Shown in pieces: positions 23,880 through 35,199 of a stretch of 64,000 bases of DNA; the first letter of the stretch is position 1, and each line of letters opens with the position of its first letter. The notes under the pieces were generated by a model, which worked only from the letters and a program-made list of their open reading frames with translations, did no database searches and was not told the DNA's origin. Position numbers and translations under genes: made by a program. The stretch is taken from contig JAPTHN010000008.1 in the NCBI GenBank assembly GCA_026936325.1, positions 51,377,706 through 51,441,705 on the forward strand, in the 5' to 3' direction. This DNA comes from Platynereis dumerilii. Its lineage: Eukaryota; Annelida; Polychaeta; Phyllodocida; Nereididae.

Positions 23880-24183
23880 TGGTAAGAGCAGCCCTCTAAG
23901 CCCAGTTATGGGCACTCACGAGGATTGATTGATGAGATGAGAGAGAGAGAGTGGGAGTCCTTAGCATGTTACACATTTACCCCATGTGAGGGATCTTTTA
24001 CTTGCCCAGCACAGACACTGATACAAGGGGCCACCAATTTAACATCTCATCCGAACGGCATCCAGCTGGGATTTTGCTCATGAAGGTGAAAATTTTGGGT
24101 TCTCCACCCGGGGTTCGAAACCATGCAGGCAAAGACCTTCAGTGGAGCAGGCGAGAACCTTAACCACTACACGACCAAGGATG
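23803..24183 (-). mobile_element. tRNA-derived SINE with a GATA microsatellite tail
   Basis: On the minus strand the head reads GGTCGTGTAGTGGTTAAGG, an A-box like that of tRNA-Glu or tRNA-Asp (24158-24180), followed about 50 bases later by GGTTTCGAACCCC, a B-box with one extra T (24110-24122). The body runs to lower coordinates and ends in pure (TATC)n, seen on the plus strand as GATA at 23803-23879. The order of head, body and tail is that of a Pol III SINE; the microsatellite probably grew from its tail. Confidence 0.7.
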
Positions 24184-24960
24184 TAAAGCCCCAAATATCC
24201 ATCCATGCATTACATGCTGCAGCAGGCATCTTATTGGGCTTTGTTCTAATTTTAAACTGTTTAGAACACAGATTAAACAAACTTTGACTTAGTTCTTTTG
24301 AAATTAAGAAGAATCAAAGGTGTGGGATTAACAAACATTCTCATTGGACAGTTTGATAAGAATGCCAAACAACAGCTAATGAGCCGTCGAATCCTAAGGA
24401 AATTGGGACTTATCTAATAATGTTTTGGTGAAATAGCTTGAAATGCCAATGAAACAATTGACTTGCCACCAGTCTCAAAAAGATGAGTCTGAAAGCGTTT
24501 TTAAATTTTTTTTTATAGTTTTTGCAAAATTTTGTCTAATTAGATATTTTTCCCATCCAAAGCTTATACGGCAACATTAAAATTCAACCTTTTTTGCAAA
24601 TTCATCAAAACCATTTTTAATCAAACATCACCGAAAAAGTAATTGTGTCAAAAAGTCACAAATATTTATAGCTGCAAGCAGATCTTCTGACTTTTTGTTG
24701 GTGCAAATTGGATAATTGTACATTGGTCTCTTAATTGTTTGGCAAAACTATCTCTCAAATAAGGTACTGTCCAATTTTAGGCCAAGGAGACAATTTGAAA
24801 ATGGGGATACACTGCATGAAAAATGTAGATTGATTGAGGCTTTATGTCCTGTATTATTGTGGTTGGTAGGCTTATTAGGACAGGAAGATGACACAGCAAT
24901 GAGGTGAAGGATGATTGAAACAGCTGTCCAACATAGGTCCAGGTGGTCGAACCGGCAAGA
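24184..24960. other. Intergenic, no gene recognised
   Basis: Short open frames here have no support. T- and A-runs are frequent. Confidence 0.4.
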
Positions 24961-25027
24961 GCTGGATTCAAACCCTGGACCCAGCTATTGGCAGCCCAGA
25001 ATGCTACCACTAGACCAACCCTCCCCC
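24961..25027 (-). mobile_element. tRNA-like SINE head
   Basis: The minus strand contains GGTTGGTCTAGTGGTAGCAT (A-box, 25001-25020) and GGGTTTGAATCC (B-box, about 24964-24975). The box spacing is that of a tRNA gene, but the arms do not fold into a full cloverleaf and a B-box C is changed to T, so a SINE relic is more likely than a tRNA gene. The rest of the element is not delimited. Confidence 0.6.
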
Positions 25028-26258
25028 ATGAATATGGAACCTACCTACATAAAATATCTATTTAAATTGTATGTACATGTACATGAAACCTATCATCCTG
25101 TCCTGTTTGTCTACAGAGTGAAAACATACAATACAGGATGTAAAACATGTAGCTTCCCTCAAACTATTGCAAAAATGTTTAAAATGTTTGATAAATTTAA
25201 TTCTTACCATATATATGACAAATTCCACTGAGACAGCCCTTGGTAATATTACTTCCAAGTGTTGAAAAATCATGTGTGCTCATTTTGCAGGCAAAAAAGT
25301 CAGCAACAAACAATTAATATGAGTCTAAGTTATACAATACGTACTTTGTTTTTGACAATATGCAGTCTAATCCTTTATATTGGCAGTTTTCAATAAATTG
25401 CTTGTCACAGGTATGAGGACATTACAATTAATGGCATCATGCTTGTGACCAACAACCAAAGAAAACTGAGATAACATAATTTAATCCAGTATGACATTAA
25501 AATCCTCATTATTACATCTTCAGTTAATGGTCAAAAATAATTATGATGGAACTTACCCAACTGTAGAACTATATTTACAACAGAAAAATGTCAGGTAAGA
25601 ATTTCTGATTCATTCTATACCATGTGAAAAAAGCCAGCTATAACAATCCAGTAAATAATCAAGGAAAACCGTATATCACTCTTATTTCCATGGCAGTGGC
25701 CAATCAACAATAATGATTACTAATTCTTGAAGAAATATGTACCATCAAAATTAAAAGTGTGTTTGCTAAACTAGTTCTAGTGATAGGTCAGGTCAGCAAT
25801 TTTTTATTCATTTCGTAAGACCTCAAGTCATCATTAAATCTTGCCTGAGAAGCAGGCTTTACTATAAGTGGGTTTGGGGTATTGTTGATTTTTGGAGGCA
25901 TCGTCCCATGATGTCATCAACACAGTTTTGTGTGTAGTGTGGTGAATAAGAGTGTGGAGAATTGATAGTACAAAGCAATTCAGGTTGGCTGATTTCCTGG
26001 GAGGGGGTGGACATTTTACTTTTTGCTAAAAATGTTATTTTGCTAGTTATATCACTAGGATGGGGGTCACCTTCAGGGTAGGCCTACTCGTGAATTTTTT
26101 TGCCAGGATGGGAGGTCATGTCGGGGGTCCTCATTAAAAACATTAATATTGCCAGACAAGGGTTGATGTCACCTCGGGTTGTACTCCTGAAATTGTTTTT
26201 CTTTTGGTCATATTGCCAGCTGTAGCGGCCACTTAGGTGAATAAGAGTGTGGAGTACT
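25028..26258. other. Intergenic, no gene recognised
   Basis: No domain-bearing frame, RNA or bounded repeat was found. GGGGGTGG / GGGGGTC runs occur from 25990 to 26140. Confidence 0.4.
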
Positions 26259-26604
26259 TAGGGTAGCGTGCATCATCTGCCCCCTAAAAATGACAAATCT
26301 GTCATACTCTTTCTGCACTTTGCCCATATTGTCCCTTTCCAGTCGAAACACATTCTGCAAAATTAACACCCTTTTTTTTCATTTATCACATATATCCCAC
26401 TTCAGCAGATTCTCTGTGTGATATTTCCCTGTAAAAAAAATCTACACACAATTGCGACTACTCCTCAATGGAAACCATTGATTTTGACTTCAAATTAAAG
26501 CTCTTTTTCTAAGGAATATAACTGTGCAATCCAGAAATCACGTACTGCAGAAGTGCATGATGTTTTGAAGATTTGATAATATTGGGAGCAGACGATGCCC
26601 CCTA
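26259..26604. mobile_element. Deletion derivative of the TAGGGTGCATC element
   Basis: It begins TAGGGTAGCGTGCATC and ends in AGACGATGCCCCCTA. Left, central and right blocks match the copy at 11668-12685, but about two thirds of the interior is absent. Confidence 0.65.
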
Positions 26605-26942
26605 ACATGGCGATCACCTTGGGGTGGGGGGAGTGGTGCACCATGAGCCACTTTGGACATTTTACACTGGTGAGCCTAAAGTATCGACGGCGAAAAGCTG
26701 GGTACTTGATGTAAACATAGTAAGACCTTTGGCTACAATACTCGATGTTGTTACATTATATTCTTGATTTTTTAAATAGTAAAATTTGTGTCCTTGAAAA
26801 TATGCAAGCTTCTCATTGTGCCAGAAAATTAAAGGAAAATAGATTTGACAATGCCTATCGACGCAAAAATTATTAGATTAATACACACACCACCATCTTG
26901 GCTAGGGTGGGCTGAAAAAAACTTTTTTTGGAATTTCAATAT

Positions 26943-27157
26943 GCCAGTGGTATAGAAAGTTGGCTATGGCCAAAAAATGATAATTGGTGCAAAAAAAAAT
27001 TTGTGGCATGCGACGTGTGCCGGGCCACTCCGGCTTTTAAGAAAATGCATATTTTCAGTCATTTCTCATGCTTTTTTAGACCATTTTTTGGCCTGAGTCA
27101 GCTACCTTGGTTTCAGAAAGCTAAATGGCATACTTAGATCTTCTTTGAAGGCCATTT
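26943..27157. repeat. 215-bp direct repeat, left copy
   Basis: It is repeated almost exactly at 28059-28273, an offset of 1116 bases, on the two sides of a long palindrome. Both copies read as the same 60-residue frame simply because they are near-identical; no domain is recognised. Confidence 0.85.
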
Positions 27158-28061
27158 TGGATATGAAACACCATAAACAGGTGGCTTATATTTAAGATGT
27201 AGCCATTTCTGGCTAAATGTTGGGAATCAGAATTTGGCTTTTTTTGCTAAAAATTGACTGAAAAAATTGAAAATATCGGAATTGTCCCAACAAAAAATTA
27301 TTTCAAGGGAATTGTGATTACCCCGAGTCCTCCCCAACGCCCTAAAAAACATTTCCAGCGAATTATCTGCATCGAGGTGTGGTTTTAGTATCCCGAATAG
27401 GGGCAATTCCGTAAAGTCAGATTTACAGATTTGACACTTTAGCAGCTTTTGTAGCCCTACCATTACTCCTCAGTTATTTCATTGTTAAATAGGGACGAGG
27501 CCAGTTAATAGGGGTATCAGACAAGCCATCAACCAAAGCTCCAAGTGCAATAGGAGCTGGGCTACAAGCTACAATGTCATCTTGTGTCGAATGTACTCAG
27601 TACTACTCACGCGCTGTACATTCGACACGATGACATTTCGCCTTGTAGCTCAGCTCCTATTGCACTTGGAGCTTTGGTTGATGGCTTGTCTGATACCCCT
27701 GTTACCTGGCCTCATCCCTATTTAACAATGAAATAACTGAGGTGTAATGGTAGGGCTACACAAGCTGCTAGAGTGTCAAATCTGTAAATCTGACTTTACG
27801 GAATTGCCCCTATTTGGGATACTAAAACCACAACTCGATGCAGATAATTCGCTGGAAATGTTTTTTAGGGCATTGGGGAGGACTCGGGGTAATCACAATT
27901 CCCTTGAAATAATTTTTTGTTGGGACAATTCCGATAATTTCAAATTTTTCGGGCAATTTTTAGCAAAAAAAAGCCAAATTCTGATTCCCAACATTTACCC
28001 AGAAATGGCTACATCTTAAATATAAGCCACCTGTTTATGGTGTTTCATATCCAAAATGGCC
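27150..28061. repeat. Long near-perfect palindrome with 19-base loop
   Basis: The arms 27150-27596 and 27616-28061 are reverse complements with scattered mismatches. The outer end is GGCCATTTTGGATATGAAAC and the inner end GTGTCGAATGTAC. With its direct-repeat flanks it forms an A-palindrome-A unit of period 1116. It may be a foldback element or the start of a tandem array. Frames in the arms differ mainly at amino-acid-changing sites, arguing against a kept protein. Confidence 0.85.
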
Positions 28062-28273
28062 AGTGGTATAGAAAGTTGGCTATGGCCAAAAAATGATAAT
28101 TGGTGCAAAAAAAAATTTGTGGCATGCGACGTGTGCCGGGCCACTCCGGCTTTTAAGAAAATGCATATTTTCAGTCACTTCTCATGCTTTTTTAGACCAT
28201 TTTTTGGCCTGAGTCAGCTTCCTTGGTTTCAGAAGGCTCAATGGCATACTTAGATCTTCTTTGAAGGCCATTT
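28059..28273. repeat. 215-bp direct repeat, right copy
   Basis: The second copy of 26943-27157, beginning CCAGTGGTATAGAAAGTTGG and ending GAAGGCCATTT. It overlaps the last bases of the palindrome in the same way as the left copy. Confidence 0.85.
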
Positions 28274-29190
28274 GTTTAATTTGCTTTCCTCTGCTTACAA
28301 AGAAATCATTCTAGGATTGATACCATATTCAATGTTTTCAATCAGACAGTCAAATTTCTGCCCGCTAACCAAGTGATATCCTTAAACTCAATAATCATAG
28401 GCCACTCTGCTACATACCTGAGGTTGGCCATCTTCCAAGGCAGTTTCTTAGTATGGCCCTGAATAATATTTGATTGTGACTAACGTCGTAGTTCTTGAAT
28501 CTTAGTATACTCTATTGAATTTCTTTGGGTGATTTATTTAAATCACAGTTTGCTAGCTCAGTTTTCCAAAGTGTAGTTTAGTGCGTGTAGAGAATGTATA
28601 ATAACCAAAACAATTCCTGCCATTGTTGAAACCCAATCAGTTGGACAGTGATTTATTTCAATCAAATTGACCAAGTCGCCCAAGTATAATTCCAAATGAT
28701 ACAGGGAAGTTGAAAATGATTGTAGCTCAGATAAATTATTCATAACTCTAATTCTGATTTACGATGTACCTTGAGATAATTTTAAGAATGATGTTCCCCT
28801 GTGTATTTTAACATAGGTAGACTTACACTCCCAGGTAATTTTTTTCTAAATTAATGTTTTCTGCCTAAGAGTTATTTGATTAAATGCCTTCGTCTTATGA
28901 CACATGGTCAGTTTTCCAATCTACAAACTTCAAATCCAGTGTTTTGAGAGAGATTTTATCGTGAATTTTGTGTGAAAAGGGGTGATTTAAATAAATCAAA
29001 GTAACCAAGTAACATGAGAAAATGGCATATCCAGTAGCAATGCAAAGTAGATGACGACTGATCAGCCAGATTAGCTTACCATGCAGTTACATTACTTGTA
29101 AAATTGTAAATAAACTTAGAATAATGAAGAAGAATAAGAAGACTGAAAAACATGGGGCATTTGACTGGTTTGCCAAATGGTCAAAAGCGA
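28274..29190. other. Intergenic, no gene recognised
   Basis: A minus-strand frame at 28558-28743 ends in a hydrophobic stretch and could be an exon of the lectin-type gene to its right, but it has no motif to prove it. Confidence 0.35.
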
Positions 29191-29194
29191 AGCC

Positions 29195-29670
29195 ACTGTG
29201 TTATGTTCTATTATTCCTTGTATGGTTATTGCTTGCCTGATCTGTCCTTGTCTGATTATTTCTGACCTCTTCTTTCCTTGTTTGATTATTGCTTGTTTGT
29301 TCTCTTCTTGTCAGATTATGGTTTTTAAGATCTTTCCTACTAGGCATATTTTTGTCTGATCTTTTTGTCAGAATATACCTTGTCTGGATTTTCCTAGTCA
29401 GATTATTATCTTGTCTGATATTCCTGGTCTGATTAATGTTTATGGCTAGTTTGATAATTTTTTGTCTGATTATAACTTGTCTGATCTTCTCTTGTCTGAC
29501 ATTTTTTTGTCTGATTATGACTTGTCTGATCTGCTCTGGCCTCATTTTTCCTTGTCTGATTATTACTTGTCTGTGCTCCCATGTCTGATTTTTTATACTC
29601 TGATTATGGCTTGTCTACTCTTCACTTGTACGATCTTCTCTTGTCTGATTTTTCCCTGTCTGATAATTAG
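29195..29670. repeat. Degenerate TTGTCTGAT minisatellite, first block
   Basis: The word (C)TTGTCTGAT followed by TATT, CTTC or similar recurs dozens of times with spacings of 10-35 bases. A similar block lies at 30820-31080. The minus-strand frame rich in RQ, IIRQ and TR repeats is a product of this repeat. Confidence 0.8.
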
Positions 29671-29859
29671 AGGAATTTGCATTGAAGTTGACTTGATAAT
29701 TTCCATTGATGTGATGTTCAGCAAAACATTTATTTTCAATATTGACTAAAAGTATCATGTTAAATCTGATAATTTTAGCTCTGATAGTAGGGCATTTCAC
29801 TTCAGAAACGACACACACTAAGCTCTGGGTTCAAGACTGGATAATAAATTAGTAATTGC

Positions 29860-30015
29860 CAGTGGTGTCCCTATGAGGGATCACGTACCCCCCCCCCCCG
29901 TATTGGACCTGTACCCCCCCCCAGGTGACCCCCACATGAACTTTCAAACTCTGGCTAAAATATACTATTAGTATAGCTGGTGCCCCCCCCCAGAGAATCG
30001 CATGCCCCCCACCTA
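29860..30015. repeat. C-run repeat related to 43840-44060
   Basis: Several poly-C runs flank ACTCTGGCTAAAATATACTA, which occurs with one or two changes near 43910 inside the same C-rich context. It is probably part of an interspersed element starting CAGTGGTGTC (compare GACGCCACTG near 44050). Confidence 0.5.
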
Positions 30016-30104
30016 ACTGTCAATAAGGCCGAATTCAGTCTTCTAAAACACCAAAACTTTGATTGGATGACTTGTCAGTCTGAGTAATAAGCTAGACTGA
30101 CTTA

Positions 30105-30106
30105 AA

Positions 30107-30138
<32 letters not shown>

Positions 30139-30310
30139 TTTGATAGATAGATACATACATACATACGTACATACATACATACGTACATACATACATACAT
30201 ATGTACATACATACATACATACATACATACATACATACATACATACATACATACATACATACATGCATACATACATACATACATACATACATACATACAT
30301 ACATACATAG
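30105..30310. repeat. GATA / ACAT compound microsatellite
   Basis: About 28 bases of GATA are followed by about 160 bases of ACAT units with a few ACGT variants. Repetitive Met-Tyr-Val-Cys frames on the minus strand are artefacts of it. Confidence 0.95.
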
Positions 30311-30819
30311 ATGGATAGAAAAATAGATATATCAGAAGATAGATCAATAGATAGATCAAAATAATTTAAGAATATATCCAGAAATTAAATTTTAATATTT
30401 AATTACCAATCGTTATGACATTTATCTTCAATGCATGGCTTATCACTTTAAACAATTGAACACTTAATGCGGTTTAGCGTGTCCAAAGGTGGTCTAATTT
30501 AATCATGAAGATGTGAATTCTCACCATTGATTAGTGACACCTTCACACCTGATAGTTAGCATAGGATTATGATAGCTTTTTTCTTTTTAAATTTGTGTCA
30601 CTGTGTTCATGTTACAATTTACTGATATGAACTGATAAAAAGGATTCATATTTCCCAGCTTCTTTGAAAACAGAAAACTAAATGGATATTGGTCACAAAT
30701 GAGTAGTTTTCTACCATATGTCATTTACAGTCAGATTGTTTGGTTCTGATGAGTCATGACTGAGAGGTCTACTTCAAAGCCAATTCCTATAATTGTCAGA
30801 TATTTCTTTGTGAAATTAT
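30311..30819. other. Intergenic, no gene recognised
   Basis: AT-rich with no supported feature. Confidence 0.4.
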
Positions 30820-31080
30820 TACTTGTCTGATCTTCTGTCTTTTCTTGTGTGATAATTGCATGTCTATAGTTATTGCATATGATTTTAAAATATTATTATT
30901 GCTCGCCTATATAGTTCTTGTCTGATCATTGCTGGTCTGACTGTTTCCTGTCTAATCTGTTTTTGTCTTAATTGTGTCTAATCTGTTTTTGTCTAATTGT
31001 GGCTTTTCTGTCAAATCTTGTTGGATCAGTCCCTGTCATATCATTTATTGTCTGACTCTTGCCCTTTCTTGTAGGATCAA
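30820..31080. repeat. TTGTCTGAT minisatellite, second block
   Basis: TTGTCTGAT and TTGTCTAAT words recur here as in 29195-29670. Together the blocks bracket the microsatellite region downstream of the minus-strand lectin-type gene. Confidence 0.7.
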
Positions 31081-31352
31081 CACTTCAAAGTTAGCATATA
31101 AAATATCAAATTACATTTCATGAGGAATCATGCACAAAATAGCACACATAGGAGGCAAATTTACAAATTTCCTCAGCAGAAGTCTTCCCATCCCCATTGA
31201 AGCACAACAATTACATGGATAGCTTGGATAATACATCTATGTTGAAGATGTGATGGTATTAATAAAGAATGCGCTTCAGGTTTTAAGATTTGAAACATAT
31301 TTGTAAAAATGTCCCTAATGACTGGGAATGCTAATGCATGCACTAAAAATAC

Positions 31353-34010
31353 CTTTGAGATAGACAACAAAACATCGCTTACCTCCTTTGAATGCTTCAT
31401 GCCTCCCAAATACATCAAAGAAGATGAACGCAGTAATGCAACAGCATTGATTCCACCATCATATTCAGATGGTATCTCTTGTTGGTTTTCTATCAAATAT
31501 TTGTATGAACGCATCACTGCATTCCAAATATATTTATTATCTACCGATCAAAGATGGCCACTTTCTTCTTTACAAACTTCTTCAGACTCGAGCCATGAGC
31601 CAGTGAAATTAGTGTGGATGCTGAAGCAACCACTTCCTTCTATGTTGAATCTATCATGCTTGAAGCAGCTCTCCTCCAACATGATACGTCTGGGATACAT
31701 AATATAAGTGAATAAAGATTGTGCTTCAAAAATGGCATTAACAATAATCCACAAAGACAGTTGCTGATCTTGAATGTTAGATGCATTGACCATTATTGTC
31801 AGATACTGGCCATAACTTTGCCAAACAAAAGGCATCTGAGTAAATTCAAAGGTGTAAAATATTTCGGAATTATATATTCTGTCAAAAATGGTTAATTCTA
31901 GTTGCTCAGTTTTTAATAATCTCTCAATATTAGTTGTCTTTTCTATGTATGCAGCAACCGAAAACTGGTTAGGATATTCATTAATGTTGCCACTTAGGAA
32001 TGCAACATCAAAAATAAAAACGTTACTTTTGACTTTTAGCGAGTATATGAAACAAGGTCCATCAAACTTTGGCACATTTAGCAGCGCTGTGGATGGAGAA
32101 AGATGAATAGTTTTACAAGTGTTTCCTTTGGGGTCTCCCGTTTCAACAGAGATTTGAAAGAAGTGGTTTACAAAGCAGTGGTACACAATCATGAAGTTAT
32201 GGCTCTTTGATTCAAACTGATAACTTGGATATTTCATTATTTTGACTCCACTTTTGTAAGTTTTTGCCACAAATGGTCTCGAAAAGTGCACGTCTTTAGC
32301 ATTCACAGCACAAATACTTCTGGACTTTTCCTCCCATCTCAAAGAGAGAGTAAATTTCAAAGGAAAAGACTCAAATGTTATCACTTGCCAATGACATGTC
32401 TTACTTTCTTCAAATTTGTTTTTAATAAATTGTATTGATACACACCTGGAGTGCACTCTCACTATAGCAGTACCTTCATCTGTGCATGCTAAATCAGCGG
32501 GTGAGATAGATGAAATAACACCTTTATATAAAGAAAAAAGAAAAGGCGACAGTGTACAGATACTGCAAGGATTAATTATTCCAAAACATGATTGACTCTT
32601 CGGGGAAAACAATGCACCTTTTGAATTTGAGAAACCATAATCATAAATGATAATATATATTAATTCATTTATAGTTGTAAGTGAAACATTTTTAATAACT
32701 GACATTTGTGTCTGAGAGCACAGCGGTCCAACTTGAAAGGCTGACTCATCTATGGATTGTTTTGCTTTTGTAACTACGCCATGGAATTGACAGAGATATC
32801 CGTGTGGGCTTTCTACAAGATCATAGGATTGTATTTCATAATCTAAACAACATTGAATTTTTGAACAATAAATGGCATAATTTAAATAGGAGGAATGTGA
32901 TGTGTTTGCAAAATCCCATGAGAGCTGGAAGTCACGGCTCTTATCGAACACTAAATAATTATTTTTGTCCAACCTCATGAAAATCCCTGTAAAAGACAGA
33001 TTTAAATGCCCCTGTGTGACATTAGACTGCTTGACATACACCAAGTACAAATGAAATGAACTTGATGTTATATTTGCCATTTCTCCCACCTGACAAGTAA
33101 AATTCAACTTTGATGACATGGAACTCGGTCCGTTGTATAAAGCCAGCTGCCTAATGCAATGAAACATCACATACACATGAGATGAAATTGTTGTTTTAAG
33201 AAGGAAATGGTACTCTGTAGTGTCAGTCTGAGGGCTATGAGAATAAGGCATGACAGTAATACTTTGCTTATAAGCTGGCTTTAGCAGAATAAATGAAGGA
33301 TGTGTGCTGAAGCTGACTCGCACCACAGTCTGCAGGGTCTGAATTGCCAAAATCAGATCTTCTCTCTTTGTTGAATTGATGCTGGTGATCAAGACTTTAC
33401 TTTTTTCACTAAATATATGACCCTCAAGGTCTATGATTGTGATAGCATTGAAGGTTACCATCAAATTACACTCAATGGCTTGAAAGTGGAAAGTAAGTTT
33501 GCTGACTGAAAACAATTTTACAATTTTAAGATGGACAGAAGTTATTGAGGTATTAGTTACCACGATGCTTCTGGCCTGATTGAGGTAAAACTGGACTCCA
33601 GCAGTGCCCCCTTTTTTATCTCCATCTCTCAGTGATAATGAAAAGTAATCACGAGTGAATGGATCACCGTTTGGGAAGTTATCTATTGTCACATTAATAC
33701 ACAACCCATCTGGGACTCGCACTTCCCACACACAATTCATTAACGTATCTGTAACCATTTCAACTGACCCACAAAGTCCTCTCAATATCCCATGGCAATC
33801 AGTGTAACTCGGAATATGACACAATGCATTAATTTTGTTATAAATTTCCAAAGCAGAGTGTAGCGTATCCATGAAATTTGACTTGAATCCAATTTGCAAA
33901 TTATAGGAAAAGCTCTTAGTCACATGATCACTCCAATGATATGGCTGACTGAAGGTGTCACTGGGATAAATAAAGGAAAACAAGATTACAAAAAACAAAG
34001 AAGTTATCAT
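31353..34010 (-). CDS. Secreted/membrane protein with CUB-like domains and C-type lectin domain, large first coding exon, in-frame TGA
   Basis: The minus-strand frame starts at ATG 34008-34010 with a signal peptide (ITSLFFVILFSFIY). Cysteine-bearing blocks resemble divergent CUB domains: one near residues 80-180 (CVWEVRVPDGLCINVTIDNF), another near 290-350 (LYNGPSSMSSKLNFTC ... SSSFHLYLVYV) and a later W-x-V block (CHWQVITFESFPLKFTLSLR). Many N-glycosylation sites occur. The end is the start of a C-type lectin domain (CFKHDRFNIEGSGCFSIHTN, then SWLESEEVCKEESGHL). A TGA directly follows GHL (31548-31550), yet the same frame goes on as SVDNKYIWNAVMRSYKYL up to SISK, where AAG/GTATTT makes a donor (exon end 31353). 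The product is thus either a secreted 820-residue protein or a gene recently stopped. Remaining lectin exons were not found. TATAAAA lies 150 bp upstream. Function is presumably extracellular recognition; that is inference. Confidence 0.7.
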
Positions 34011-34162
34011 CTTGATAACAGCACTCTGAGAAAGAGCAGGTATTGTTCCCAGAGTGACTAACAGGCCTCAAAAAACCAAATCTGTTTTAACGAATAATGT
34101 GTAATATCCAGTCGATTTGGTGCAAGACGTGGAACTACAGTGACAGATTGTCAATAATGCAG

Positions 34163-34169
34163 TTTTATA
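34163..34169 (-). promoter_or_regulatory. TATA box of the CUB/lectin gene
   Basis: TATAAAA on the minus strand lies about 150 bases before the ATG, leaving a leader of roughly 120 nt if transcription starts about 30 bases downstream. An inverted repeat (CACTCTG ... CAGAGTG, 34022-34057) lies in the leader. Confidence 0.5.
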
Positions 34170-34927
34170 GTGTCATTACTTATACTGAGCTCCATGCATA
34201 AATTATGCAGACACTCCTGATGTACTTTATCTGTTACTGTGCATAAATAGGTAATTCCTCTCCAAAAACGAAAAATCTTGGAAAATAGGCTAAGGTACTT
34301 GAGAAGAGTTCTTTAAAATACTTTACAAGTCAATTACCGATGATTATATATCATATTGTCATTTGCTGAATAAAATAACTTTCTATTGTCTATTGTCTTC
34401 AGGAAAAACAACCTTCCCAAGTGGGCCAATTTTGTTCCTCTTATTACTTCTGAACAAAAGTTTCATTATGCAATTCATATCAAAACTTGCATCAGTTACT
34501 CAGTCGAATATCACCTAATGCCATAGGATTGGTATGATTGCCATTCAATACTGCGAGCAAATTTATATCAATTGTCGTCACTGTAAATCATACGTAGTAC
34601 GGAAGTTAAGGCACCAACAGTTTGTAACCCCCTAATATGCAAGATATGTCTTGTTAAAACCAATTTTAACACTAAACTGATGACAATTGAAATTCATGTA
34701 ATTCAAAAACTTCCATTTCATGAAAAAAAAAAATTTAAGAAAACATTTACCACTCAATTGTCTTCCAGACCCATCATAATGCCATTCAAATGAAAGGTTT
34801 TTTTGTGAGCACTTCAAAAATGGTAGTTTTTCTGTTTTGGCTAAAACTTCAGTCTCCATGAGCATCCACTTCTATTCAACTTAAGAATCCAAAATTTGAC
34901 ATGGGGACAAGTGTTTTGAATTAGGAG
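34170..34927. other. Intergenic, no gene recognised
   Basis: Upstream region of the lectin-type gene. No further conserved motif is evident. Confidence 0.4.
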
Positions 34928-35041
34928 GATTTACATTGTCTTTGCCCTTCATGACAATGCAATGAAAGCACAAAATGGAAAAATTGATTTACATTGTCTT
35001 TGCCCTTCATGACAATGCAATGAAAGCACAAAATGGGAAAT
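34928..35041. repeat. 58-bp tandem duplication
   Basis: GATTTACATTGTCTTTGCCC and the following bases to CACAAAATGG occur at 34928 and again at 34986. The second copy abuts the palindromic MITE. Confidence 0.9.
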
Positions 35042-35048
35042 ATTATCA

Positions 35049-35196
35049 GTTACACCCTGCTCGTTTCGAGGGTACGGGAATATACACGACAAAGGACTCC
35101 ATACACCACGAAGCCAAAGGCTGAGAGGTTTATGGAGGCCTGAGTGGTGTATATTCACGTATATTCCCGTACCCTAAAAAAAACGAGCAGGGTGTA
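35049..35196. mobile_element. Palindromic MITE, full copy
   Basis: It starts GTTACACCCTGCTCGTTTCG and ends with the complement CGAGCAGGGTGTAAC. The centre has ACTCCATACACCACGAAGCC facing its near-complement. The truncated copy at 8405-8539 shares over 100 bp. Both copies follow TATCA. Confidence 0.8.
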
Positions 35197-35199
35197 ACA

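Noticed and set aside
24961-25027. A functional tRNA gene on the minus strand
   Set aside because: The A- and B-boxes are present, but the arms do not pair into a cloverleaf and there is no T-run terminator at the expected place; a SINE head explains it better.
27227-28019. Two similar frames (78 and 90 codons) with CQICKSDFTELPLFGIL
   Set aside because: They are the two arms of the palindrome. Most differences between them change amino acids, which argues against selection on a protein.
26928-28253. Repeated frame with ACDVCRATPAFKKMHIF
   Set aside because: It occurs twice only because the 215-bp direct repeat is duplicated; no known domain and no splice context.
29201-29545. 114-codon minus-strand frame rich in Arg, Gln and Ile
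   Set aside because: It reads the TTGTCTGAT repeat and has no independent coding evidence.
30105-30310. A CRISPR-like array
   Set aside because: The units are 4 bp with no spacers, and the sequence is eukaryotic.
30043-30359. Minus-strand frames of Met-Tyr-Val-Cys repeats
   Set aside because: They are translations of the ACAT/GATA microsatellite; all frames stay open because the repeat lacks stops.
31309-31707. 132-codon plus-strand frame
   Set aside because: It lies antisense to the lectin-type exon, whose signal peptide, cysteines and lectin motifs decide the coding strand.
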